Assembly (NCBI GenBank): GCA_050732575.1
Contig: JBOHRF010000091.1
Span: forward strand, 1-16,723
Length of the DNA: 16,723 bases
Source of the DNA: JBBDWZ01 sp050732575
Lineage (GTDB): Bacteria; Gemmatimonadota; Gemmatimonadetes; Longimicrobiales; RSA9
Direction of reading: 5' to 3'
Shown: in pieces, positions 1 to 7,242 of the stretch
Position numbering within the stretch: position 1 is the stretch's first letter
How the letters are laid out: every line of letters begins with the position of its first letter
The notes under the pieces: model-generated
The model's input: the letters and a program-made list of their open reading frames with translations, nothing else
Databases searched by the model: none
Told to the model about the DNA's origin: nothing
Made by a program: the position numbers and the translations under genes

Positions 1-2084
1 GCTTCACAGTGGCAGCGGAAACCGGCAACCGAGTGCTGGTTGATGCGACCGATTTTTTGGTGCGTGATCCGGGCAACATTGCGCAGCGATTGCGACCGGG
101 CTCGTTCCGATTGGATGCCACACGCAGCGCGCTGTACCGCGCGGGCACGTTGAATTTCCCGAAGAATACCGAGATGGAAGTCGAGCTGACCTTCATTGCG
201 CAACCGGGCGGTGCAAGTGCACCTGCGGGAGCATTCTTTGAGGGTGTTGGTTCGGTTGCTGCTACGGGCGAATCGGTTAGCCTGCGGCTGCATCACTCGT
301 TGGTCGAATTGCCGGAAGCTGGCTACCAGCCTCGCAAGTTCGATCCGCGCGCGGGATACTTTGGGTTTACGTTCCGCAACTACTCGGCGCCCATCACGGA
401 ATCGCAAACCGTGCGCTACATCTCGCGTCATCGGCTGGAAAAGCGGGATCCGCGCGCGCGCACCAGCGACCCGGTCAAGCCGATCGTGTACTACCTGGAT
501 CCGGGCACACCGGAGCCGATCCGTTCGGCTTTGCTGGACGGTGCGCGCTGGTGGAATCAAGCGTTCGAGGCAGCAGGCTATCGTGATGCTTTTCGGGTCG
601 AGCTGCTGCCGGAAACCGCGCACCCCATGGACATCCGATACAACGTAATCAACTGGGTACACCGTTCAACGCGCGGCTGGAGCTACGGCTCTTCGGTCAC
701 GGATCCGCGCACGGGTGAGATCATCAAGGGAGTGGTGGCCTTGGGTTCGCTGCGGGTTCGGCAGGACTACATGATCGCCGAGGGTCTGTTATCGCCCTAT
801 CGCACAGGGACGGAAACGCCGCCCGAGCTTTCCGCGTGGGCGTTGGCGCGCATTCGGCAGCTATCAGCACACGAAGTTGGGCATACGCTTGGACTCTCGC
901 ACAACTATTACGACAGTCGTGCTGGCCGCATCTCGGTCATGGACTATCCGCACCCTCTGGTCACACTGAAGAGCGATGGTACGCTCGATCACTCGCAAGT
1001 TTACGAACGAGGGATCAGCGAGTGGGACTCGGTGGCAGTGGCGTACGGCTACCAGGACCTGCCTGATGGGGTGAATGAGGAGCAGGCCATTCAGAAGATC
1101 CTGGACGATGCCTGGGAACGTGACATCCGGTTCATGTCCAACCAGGATGTGGGCGCAAATCCGCGAGTGGACGTGTGGTCGAACGGCACAGATGCGGCCG
1201 CCGAGTTGACCCGCATGATGGAGGTTCGCGGCGCTGCTCTGGCTCGCTTTGGCGAGAATGCCATCAAGCGCGGTACGCCCATGGCCACCATGGAAGAAGT
1301 GCTGGTGCCGCTCTACCTGCATCACCGCTATCAAGTTGATGTAGCGGCATCGGCGATTGGCGGCATGCACTACATCTATGCCATGCGCGGTGATGGTCGC
1401 GAGGCGGTGCGTGCCGTGCCCGGCAGCGAGCAGCGCACGGCCTTGAACGCGCTGCTGGCAACCGTTCGGCCCAGTGCATTGCGACTGCCGCAGAGTGTGC
1501 TGCGCAACCTGCCGCCGCGGCCCATGGGCTACGGGCGCACGCGCGAGCTGTTCCCGCGGCATACCGGCCCAATGTTTGACATCATTTCGCCCGCATCGAT
1601 CGCCGCTGACATGGTCATCGCGAATATCCTGGAAGGCCAGCGCGCCGCGCGCGTGGTCGAACAAAGCGCGCTGGATGCGTCCATACCGGGGCTGGATGCA
1701 GTAATCGATGCGATATTCGCGGCCACCTTCGGCGCGTCAGCAGCCGACGACTATGAGCGGGAAATCCAACGCGCCACGGAGCGCGTAGCGATCGAACGCC
1801 TGATTGCATTGGCCGCCAATGCCAGCATGCCGCAAGTGCGCGCCATTGCCCGCCACAAACTGCAAGAGAAGCAACGGCAGCTGCGTCAGGCAGAAACCAA
1901 AGCCGTAGCCGCCCAAGCCGCGCATGAATCGATGATTGCCGCCGACATTGAACGGGCGTTGACTCGCCCGGCCGCAGCCTATGCTGCGCCCGTCACACCC
2001 GAGGTGCCGCCCGGTGCACCGATTGGGGAGCCCGCCATGGACTGGTTGCGATTGATTTTCGATACGTGTTTTTACTTGCGATGA
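1..2084 (+). CDS. Secreted zinc-dependent metalloprotease (DUF5117/DUF4953 type), 5' end cut by window
   Basis: The reading frame is open to the left edge (codons run from position 3), so the N-terminus, including any signal peptide, lies outside the window. About 690 residues are visible. Numbering from the GTG at 9, the zinc site HEVGHTLGLSHN starts at His288 and gives the metzincin-like HExxHxxGxxH (ligands H288, H292, H298; catalytic E289). It is followed by a Met-turn-like ISVMDYPHP. The upstream stretch with LRLHHSLVELP, GYFGFTF and KPIVYYLDPGTPEP is typical of the large zinc-dependent metalloproteases with DUF5117/DUF5118 and DUF4953 regions; this is recalled family knowledge. The family end signature PPGAPIG is present near residue 670. 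The role is inferred to be extracellular or periplasmic peptide hydrolysis. The gene ends on TGA at 2082-2084, inside a 9-bp repeat array, and converges on the M28 gene. The family call is strong; the substrate is unknown. Confidence 0.9.
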   Translation, partial: FTVAAETGNRVLVDATDFLVRDPGNIAQRLRPGSFRLDATRSALYRAGTLNFPKNTEMEVELTFIAQPGGASAPAGAFFEGVGSVAATGESVSLRLHHSLVELPEAGYQPRKFDPRAGYFGFTFRNYSAPITESQTVRYISRHRLEKRDPRARTSDPVKPIVYYLDPGTPEPIRSALLDGARWWNQAFEAAGYRDAFRVELLPETAHPMDIRYNVINWVHRSTRGWSYGSSVTDPRTGEIIKGVVALGSLRVRQDYMIAEGLLSPYRTGTETPPELSAWALARIRQLSAHEVGHTLGLSHNYYDSRAGRISVMDYPHPLVTLKSDGTLDHSQVYERGISEWDSVAVAYGYQDLPDGVNEEQAIQKILDDAWERDIRFMSNQDVGANPRVDVWSNGTDAAAELTRMMEVRGAALARFGENAIKRGTPMATMEEVLVPLYLHHRYQVDVAASAIGGMHYIYAMRGDGREAVRAVPGSEQRTALNALLATVRPSALRLPQSVLRNLPPRPMGYGRTRELFPRHTGPMFDIISPASIAADMVIANILEGQRAARVVEQSALDASIPGLDAVIDAIFAATFGASAADDYEREIQRATERVAIERLIALAANASMPQVRAIARHKLQEKQRQLRQAETKAVAAQAAHESMIAADIERALTRPAAAYAAPVTPEVPPGAPIGEPAMDWLRLIFDTCFYLR

Positions 2085-2141
2085 ACCGGATGAAACGGAT
2101 GGTTCGGATGAACCGGATTCGGATGACCGGATGAACCGGAT
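2080..2141 (+). repeat. Degenerate 9-bp tandem repeat (unit GATGAACCG) spanning a convergent gene junction
   Basis: The 9-bp unit GATGAACCG is exact at 2080, 2107 and 2130. Variants lie between: GATGAAACG at 2089, GATGGTTCG at 2098, a 6-bp partial at 2116 and an 8-bp copy at 2122. The first unit contains the metalloprotease stop codon, and the array ends 1 bp before the M28 stop (TAA read on minus at 2144-2142). It therefore fills the whole gap between two convergent genes. The same unit recurs at 7202-7237. There is no hairpin with a T-run, so I do not call it a terminator. Confidence 0.8.
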
Positions 2142-3659
2142 TTAGTCGGGTGCGGCAGCGGCCAGGCGGCCCAGCTCGAGGGCGAAGAGAGCGTAACGTT
2201 GCAGGCCGCTAAAGGGGAAATGTTCCGACCATTCGTCGTCGGCTCGGTGATAGCGGTCCCAGCGTGCGCGCAGGGCGTCACGTTCGGCGCTGGAAAGGCC
2301 TTCCCAGCGGGAGCCGGGAATGATGAATACGGCGGGCACCGCGCGTTTGTGGAAGGGCCAGTAATCAGAATTGGGAGAGGCGGCGCCGAGATCGACACGC
2401 CAACCGTGTTGGCTGGCGATCTGTTGCGCGAGCGGGCCCAGACGGTTGCCCGCGCCGCCGGCCAGGCGCCATTCAACAGGCGGTGCGGGTGGTGCGCCCG
2501 CATCCAGATTGATTACGGCGGTCGTCCGATCGAGCGGTATCAGCGGGCTGGACGCGTAATAGGTGGAGCCGAGCAGTCCGCGTTCTTCACCGGTGAAGAA
2601 CAGGAAGGCCACCGAACGTGCGGGCGGCGCGCGCATCATTTCCTGGGCGATGGCCAGGAGCATGGCCACGCCGGCCGCGTTATCAGAAAAGCCGTTGTAG
2701 ATGGAATCACCGCGTGCATCGGGTGTGCTGATGCCGAGGTGATCGTAATGCGCGGTGTAGACTACGTATTGATCGCGCAGGCGCGCGTCGCGGCCCGGGA
2801 TCACGCCCATGATGTTCTGCGCGCTAACTGTGTGTAGAGTGGTCTTCAATGTGAGCCGTAGATCCTTGCGGAGCCGCACGGGCGGAAAGGCTGCGTTGCG
2901 CGCTACGCTGGTGAGCACGGATCCAACGTCAGCAATAAGGCCACGCGCGAGCGCCGGACCGCCGATGATCATGGGCAGAGCTGATTGCCAGATCGGCTCG
3001 TCGACCGGCGCCGCAATGAAATAGCGGGTCTCACCGCGGCTGCGCTCAAAGAGTTGGAACTGTGCACTGTCGGGGATGAGCAAGATGACGCCCTGCACGC
3101 CTGCATTCAGCCAGCGCGGCACCAGCGTTTCGGCGTCGGCGCCCAGGGTACCCAACAAAACCAGGACATGACCGCTGATTGCGCCATCATTCAAAGAGCG
3201 CGCATGCTCTGCCGTGCCCACCAACAACGTGGGACCGGCAAATCCCTGCAACGCGCGCTCGCCCCCCGTGTTGATCAGGAAATCCGGGTTAGCGAATACG
3301 GTCGAATCGGCGCCGCCGCGCAACACTATACGTGCGGAATCAATGCTGGCCTGGCGCAGGGGAACGGGTTGCCGGTAACTGCCAGTGCCCGCGGGCTGCA
3401 CGCCGAGGATGCGCAGTTGGGATTCTATGTAGCGGGCGGCAATCTGTTCGCCGCGGGTACCGGTACCGCGCCCCATGAGCGAATCATGGGACAGGAAGCG
3501 CGTGTGCGCGCGCAAGGCGAGGGTATCGATCAGCTGCGCAGGTGAAGCCGCAGGCAGAAGCAAAAGAAGAGACAGGGCGATCACCGGCCAAAGAATAGCG
3601 GGACCGCCCTGTAAGTAACAATTGGTCTGGCCGTCGTTGTGTCCCAGTTCAGGCACCAC
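2142..3659 (-). CDS. M28 family zinc metallopeptidase with PA-like insert, exported
   Basis: This is a 505-residue aminopeptidase-type protein of the M28 (Zn-peptidase) family. The visible metal and catalytic motifs, in order, are TAHYDHLG (H304), FSDNAAGV (D326), FTGEERGLLGS (catalytic E358, ligand E359), VINLDAG (D386) and PFHKRAVPAVF (H437). All five usual positions are filled, so the enzyme should be active on peptide N-termini with two zinc ions. Residues about 125-255 have the position expected of a PA-type insert. A hydrophobic stretch at 27-36 ending in ASPAQ looks like a signal peptide. The start is uncertain. The frame opens with GTG GTG at 3659, 8 bp after the transglycosylase stop, with no clear ribosome site. 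The N-region has no Lys or Arg, and an internal GTG at 3584 is an alternative. It probably forms an operon with the upstream transglycosylase. Confidence 0.92.
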   Translation of the reverse strand: MVPELGHNDGQTNCYLQGGPAILWPVIALSLLLLLPAASPAQLIDTLALRAHTRFLSHDSLMGRGTGTRGEQIAARYIESQLRILGVQPAGTGSYRQPVPLRQASIDSARIVLRGGADSTVFANPDFLINTGGERALQGFAGPTLLVGTAEHARSLNDGAISGHVLVLLGTLGADAETLVPRWLNAGVQGVILLIPDSAQFQLFERSRGETRYFIAAPVDEPIWQSALPMIIGGPALARGLIADVGSVLTSVARNAAFPPVRLRKDLRLTLKTTLHTVSAQNIMGVIPGRDARLRDQYVVYTAHYDHLGISTPDARGDSIYNGFSDNAAGVAMLLAIAQEMMRAPPARSVAFLFFTGEERGLLGSTYYASSPLIPLDRTTAVINLDAGAPPAPPVEWRLAGGAGNRLGPLAQQIASQHGWRVDLGAASPNSDYWPFHKRAVPAVFIIPGSRWEGLSSAERDALRARWDRYHRADDEWSEHFPFSGLQRYALFALELGRLAAAAPD

Positions 3660-3667
3660 TCAAAACA

Positions 3668-4411
3668 TTAGCCATCGATGACCTTGCGGGCGTACCCGTT
3701 GTCGGGGTTGCCTCCGCGTTTCAGTATCCGGTCAACCGTACCGGGCCCGCGGTTGTAAGCCAACAAGGCCAGCTTGGTGTCGCCCCCGTATTTGTCGATC
3801 AGCTGATTCAAGTAGCGGAACCCGAGGTTGAGGTTCAGCTTGCGATCGTACAGGTCATTGGCGGCCGTACCTGGCATCAACCAACGCGCCGTGCGGGGCA
3901 TGACCTGTGTGAGGCCACGGGCTCCTACATGACTGATGGCATCATGCCGAAAGGCACTTTCGGTCTTGACCAACCCGTAGGCCAATTTGGGTTCAATGCC
4001 GTGGCGAGTGGCCGCGTCGTAAATGTCTTCGGCCAGGTCCTGCGAAATACCATAACGGTCAATGGCGTAGCGCACGGTGTCATTGCGCACTTCAGTGGCG
4101 CGCGTTTCCGCAATACGGCCCGCAATCTTGTCCTCGAGGTCGGCGCCTTTTTCGGGCGCGCCAACTTCTGCCGCCTTCCGCTCGTCTTCCGCTTCGGACG
4201 CAGGCTCTGGAGGTTGCTCAACGGCTTTGTCCGAGGCAGCCAGAGGCGCTGCCACGCCAGCCATGCCGAGCCCGAGCAGAGGGTGCCTGAAACGATGGAA
4301 GAAATCGCGGGCGCTACGCTTGCGCCGGGGTTCGGCCTGGTCTGTGGCCTTGGGAGTCTGGGGTTCGTCTTCGCTCTTGTCCTGGGCGCGACGACGCGGT
4401 TCATCAGTCAT
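3668..4411 (-). CDS. Lytic transglycosylase, SLT domain, membrane-targeted
   Basis: This is a 247-residue protein with a C-terminal SLT (Slt70/MltC-like) lysozyme-fold domain at about 135-245. It would cleave the MurNAc-GlcNAc bond of peptidoglycan to give anhydro-muropeptides. Diagnostic motifs are KTESAF with catalytic Glu151, GARGLTQVMPRTAR about 15 residues later, and LLAYNRGPGTVDRIL. I chose the ATG at 4411 because a strong AGGAGGG lies just upstream on the minus strand. The frame itself runs upstream to 4498. The N-terminus is unusual: about 40 highly charged residues, an RRKR cluster, then a hydrophobic stretch at about 43-60 ending in PLAAS. This could be a signal anchor or a long signal peptide. 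A Glu/Ala/Pro-rich linker follows. The stop lies 8 bp before the M28 peptidase, which suggests co-transcription. Confidence 0.92.
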   Translation of the reverse strand: MTDEPRRRAQDKSEDEPQTPKATDQAEPRRKRSARDFFHRFRHPLLGLGMAGVAAPLAASDKAVEQPPEPASEAEDERKAAEVGAPEKGADLEDKIAGRIAETRATEVRNDTVRYAIDRYGISQDLAEDIYDAATRHGIEPKLAYGLVKTESAFRHDAISHVGARGLTQVMPRTARWLMPGTAANDLYDRKLNLNLGFRYLNQLIDKYGGDTKLALLAYNRGPGTVDRILKRGGNPDNGYARKVIDG

Positions 4412-4555
4412 TCTACCCTCCTGGCGCTGCAACGCAGGGTACAAGAGTGCACCATTTATGCCCGGACCGCAGAGTGATGAGAGGCTCAGAATTCGCACGA
4501 CAAACCACTTGAAGGCATGTACGCCCTGGGTCTACGTTGCGGTCGAGGTGCAGTC
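4412..4555. promoter_or_regulatory. Divergent intergenic region between transglycosylase and glycosidase-like gene
   Basis: These 144 bp separate two divergent starts, so promoters for both directions must lie here or overlap the coding ends. The ribosome site for the minus gene is at 4414-4421 (AGGAGGG read on minus). For the plus gene, GAGGTG lies at about 4545-4550. A weak plus-strand candidate pair is TTGAAG near 4509 with TACGTT about 18 bp downstream. It matches the sigma-70 consensus poorly, and I give it little weight. I saw no clear operator palindrome. Confidence 0.35.
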
Positions 4556-7012
4556 ATGATCCTGACGGCGCAGCACAGGCTCGCCATGGTTGCCGCCTGG
4601 TGTGTGCTCGTTCCGTACGTAACGCATGCACAGGAAGCGCGACGACTGGAAAGCGCTCAGGGCGTACCACGCTTCGCGCTGGAGGCGTCCGGCCTAAGCG
4701 CGACCGGCACAGTACGGCCGTGGGCGTACCTGAGTGATGCGGGTCAGCGTGCGGCTGCGTTCGGTACGGAAGCCGGTGTGTTCGAGGTTTGGACGTGGCC
4801 ACTGCGCCTGGTGCGCGATCTGCGCTTCAGCTTCAAAATCCCCACACAGGACCTGCCCATGGCCGGCGCCGACGTCGCTCGCCGGGTCGTGGTGCGGCCG
4901 GAAGGCAGCACGATCGTTTATTCGCATCCCGGCTTTACGGTGCGACAGCACGTGCTCGTGCCTGTGCGTGAGCCTGTGGTGCTCATGTTGTTGGAAGTGG
5001 AGACAACCCAACGGCTCGAAATCATGGTGCGCATGCGCGCCGACTTCGGTCCGATCTGGTCGGGCCTCATGGGCGGTGGCTCCATAACATGGCAGCCGGA
5101 AGCGCGCCGCTTTCACATCACGCAAGGTGGTGTGCAACTCTTCCACGCGCTGATCGGCTCTCCACTGGCCAGTGAGGGCATTGCGCAAAGCGCGCACGAT
5201 GCAGCGCATGCAACTTCGCAGTTCGTACTACGCCTGGATCCGGCCATGGCTGCCGCCTCGTACATACCGATCGTGATAGCGGGAGGCTCAATCCAGCAGG
5301 ACAGCACCGAACAGGCGTACGCGCGGGCGATCGGGCAGGCACAACAGTATTGGAGGGACAACGTCGAACACTACCGTCGCAGCGCACAGGACCAACTGAG
5401 CGTCGTGACGCCAGACGCGGCCTTCGATCGAGCCCTGGAATGGTCGAAGGTGAACCTGGATCAGCAGGTGCGCGGCTTTGCCGCATTCAATGCAATTGCC
5501 TTGAGCGCAGTTGGTCAGCTGGATCGCGTGCGTGAGGAATTGCGCCAGCTGGCACGCCTGCAGACTGCCGATGGCCGTATTCCGCAGGATGCGCCCGCAA
5601 CGATGCGCTTGCCGAGGCTGACTGGCGCGGCCGCGGGTTTTTCGCTGGATGATGCCACCCCATTCTGGGTCCTCGGTTGCCACAACTACTGGGCAGCCAG
5701 TGGCGATGATTCGTTCATTCGCGAGCAGCGGTCGAGCCTGTTGAAGGCGTTTCGTCACATCACGGCCGCTGCCACAAGCGCGCCGGACCTGTACCAGGCG
5801 GGACTGCTGGCCGCGGCGCTGGAGCGCATCCCGGCCATGGCGCAACGAATGGGTGATATGGCGGCGGCGGCCGAGGCCTCGGCCTGGTTCGATCGACTGC
5901 AGCGTACCATGGAACGTCAGTACTGGCTGGAGCAGCCGGGGATCTATGCGGCTGGAGTGGTCGGCCAGGAGCACAACGCAGGCGAGGTGTTGACGGCGTA
6001 TCCGACCATGGCCCTGGCCTTTGGACTGCTGGACGATGTGCGCTCGAATCGAGCGTTGCGCGAGATGGGATCGAGCGCACTCACGGCCGACTGGGGAATA
6101 CGCGCTTTCTCCAGCTACCACCGAATGTACGATGCGCGAGCACCCGACCGAGGCGCGGTTCGGCCTGATCTGAGCGCAGACGCAGCCATGGCCCACTATC
6201 GGTATCACCGCAGTTGGGCCGCCTATGATTTGATGCAAGATCTGACGCGCGTGTCATTCGATTTTGCGCGCGGCCGAACACCGGAATCACTCTCCGGCGC
6301 ATTTTACAACCTTGCCGATGTTGCGTTGCACACGCAGCTCTCCACCTCGGCGCCACTGGTGACGCCCCTTGTGAGCGGCCTGCTCGGCTTGCAAGTGGAC
6401 GCGCCCAATCGCGCACTTTCACTCGAGCCGCACCTGCCGGCCGAATGGGGGAACGTCACCATCAATTCGATTCGATTGGGCCGCGAGCGCATTAGCATTG
6501 AGATCCGCCGAGACCCGGGTCACTATGCCATCGCATTGAGGCGGGAGGGTGGCGGTGCCACCCTGTTTGTGCGGCTTGCGCCCGCGTTGCCGCTGGGCGC
6601 ACGCGTGGAACGGGTGCGGGTCAACGATTCCGATGCACCCATCCAGGTGGAAGAATCAGCGCACGACTTGCACGCCGTGGTCGAGGTCCCGCTGATCGCG
6701 GAAGCCGAAATCGAGATCGAGTATCGCGGCGGATTTGAAGTAATTGCCGGTAACGAGCCCTACGATATTGGCGACCCATCGAACACACTCAGAGTGCTAG
6801 ACTTCCGTCGTGATGCTGCAGAGCTGGTGGTCCTGGTGGAAGGCGTGCCTGCAGCCACCTATCTGCTGCGCTTGCGCGCAGAAACGCGGGTGCGCTCGGT
6901 CACGGGAGCCGAAATCGTTGAACAGACCGGTGATCGGCTGCAACTGCGCGTTCGATTTGGCGCCGCCATGACGCCGTTTGCACGCCGTGAGATCCGCATT
7001 CGAACCGGATGA
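4556..7012 (+). CDS. Secreted six-hairpin glycosidase-like protein (glycogen-debranching/GH fold)
   Basis: This is a large exported protein of 818 residues from the ATG at 4556. I preferred that start over 4517 because GAGGTG precedes it and a clean signal peptide follows (residues 1-25, ending VTHA|QE). The N-terminal about 270 residues are beta-rich. The middle region resembles an (alpha/alpha)6 toroid. The stretch LDDATPFWVLGCHNYWAASG (Asp365/Asp366) matches the DA-x-x-W-F ... Y ... GD signature of amylo-1,6-glucosidase/GDE-type and related clan GH-L/GH-G enzymes. The C-terminal region, with PNRALSLEPHLPAEWGNVTI and strands up to about 735, resembles the beta-sandwich cap that follows such toroids. 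A further beta-rich tail reaches the stop. An alpha-glucan or other glycan hydrolase in the periplasm or outside the cell is likely, but I cannot name the catalytic pair or the GH family. The stop lies in a repeat related to the one after the metalloprotease. Confidence 0.65.
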   Translation: MILTAQHRLAMVAAWCVLVPYVTHAQEARRLESAQGVPRFALEASGLSATGTVRPWAYLSDAGQRAAAFGTEAGVFEVWTWPLRLVRDLRFSFKIPTQDLPMAGADVARRVVVRPEGSTIVYSHPGFTVRQHVLVPVREPVVLMLLEVETTQRLEIMVRMRADFGPIWSGLMGGGSITWQPEARRFHITQGGVQLFHALIGSPLASEGIAQSAHDAAHATSQFVLRLDPAMAAASYIPIVIAGGSIQQDSTEQAYARAIGQAQQYWRDNVEHYRRSAQDQLSVVTPDAAFDRALEWSKVNLDQQVRGFAAFNAIALSAVGQLDRVREELRQLARLQTADGRIPQDAPATMRLPRLTGAAAGFSLDDATPFWVLGCHNYWAASGDDSFIREQRSSLLKAFRHITAAATSAPDLYQAGLLAAALERIPAMAQRMGDMAAAAEASAWFDRLQRTMERQYWLEQPGIYAAGVVGQEHNAGEVLTAYPTMALAFGLLDDVRSNRALREMGSSALTADWGIRAFSSYHRMYDARAPDRGAVRPDLSADAAMAHYRYHRSWAAYDLMQDLTRVSFDFARGRTPESLSGAFYNLADVALHTQLSTSAPLVTPLVSGLLGLQVDAPNRALSLEPHLPAEWGNVTINSIRLGRERISIEIRRDPGHYAIALRREGGGATLFVRLAPALPLGARVERVRVNDSDAPIQVEESAHDLHAVVEVPLIAEAEIEIEYRGGFEVIAGNEPYDIGDPSNTLRVLDFRRDAAELVVLVEGVPAATYLLRLRAETRVRSVTGAEIVEQTGDRLQLRVRFGAAMTPFARREIRIRTG

Positions 7013-7091
7013 ATCGGAGTCAGGCGGGTTGAACCGGAGCGAAACGGGTTGAATCGTGAAACAGGTTGAACCGTGTAAACAGGTCAAGCCG
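7002..7091 (+). repeat. Degenerate repeats with GGTTGAACCG core, about 17-20 bp spacing
   Basis: The glycosidase-like gene stops (TGA 7010-7012) inside GAACCG followed by GATGAATCG, which resembles the 9-bp unit at 2080. After it comes a near-palindromic 10-mer. GGTTGAACCG is at 7027 and 7064, with variants GGTTGAATCG at 7047 and GGTCAAGCCG at 7082. The starts are 20, 17 and 18 bp apart, and GAAAC or TAAAC-like spacers lie between them. I saw no coding frame here. The remainder of the gap to 7201 shows nothing recognisable. Confidence 0.65.
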
Positions 7092-7201
7092 GTTGGGCGC
7101 GGTTGAGCGGAGCGAGGTATGCGTGGCGAGGCATGATGAGATTGATGGGCTGAATAGGAAATCCGGCACCCGCTGTCCCCAAATCAAAACCGCTCCCGCC
7201 A

Positions 7202-7237
7202 CCGATCAACCCGATGCATCCGGTTCATCCGTTTCAT
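7202..7237 (-). repeat. Four tandem 9-bp units, inverted copy of the 2080 repeat family
   Basis: Read on the minus strand, four contiguous 9-bp units run from 7237 down to 7202: ATGAAACGG, ATGAACCGG, ATGCATCGG and GTTGATCGG. The first two match units of the array at 2080-2141 apart from phase. The array begins 5 bp past the lipoprotein stop codon (7243-7245), so it again lies just downstream of a gene in the direction of transcription. Confidence 0.7.
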
Positions 7238-7242
7238 GACGC

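Noticed and set aside
864..1664. Minus-strand open frame of about 266 codons opposite the metalloprotease
   Set aside because: It lies over the conserved zinc-site region of the plus-strand gene and has no start signal or family match.
2080..2141. CRISPR array
   Set aside because: The units are 9 bp and contiguous, with no spacers of 30-40 bp and no cas genes nearby.
5288..6238. Minus-strand open frame of about 316 codons inside the glycosidase-like gene
   Set aside because: The plus-strand frame has a signal peptide, a fold signature and a ribosome site. The antisense frame has none of these.
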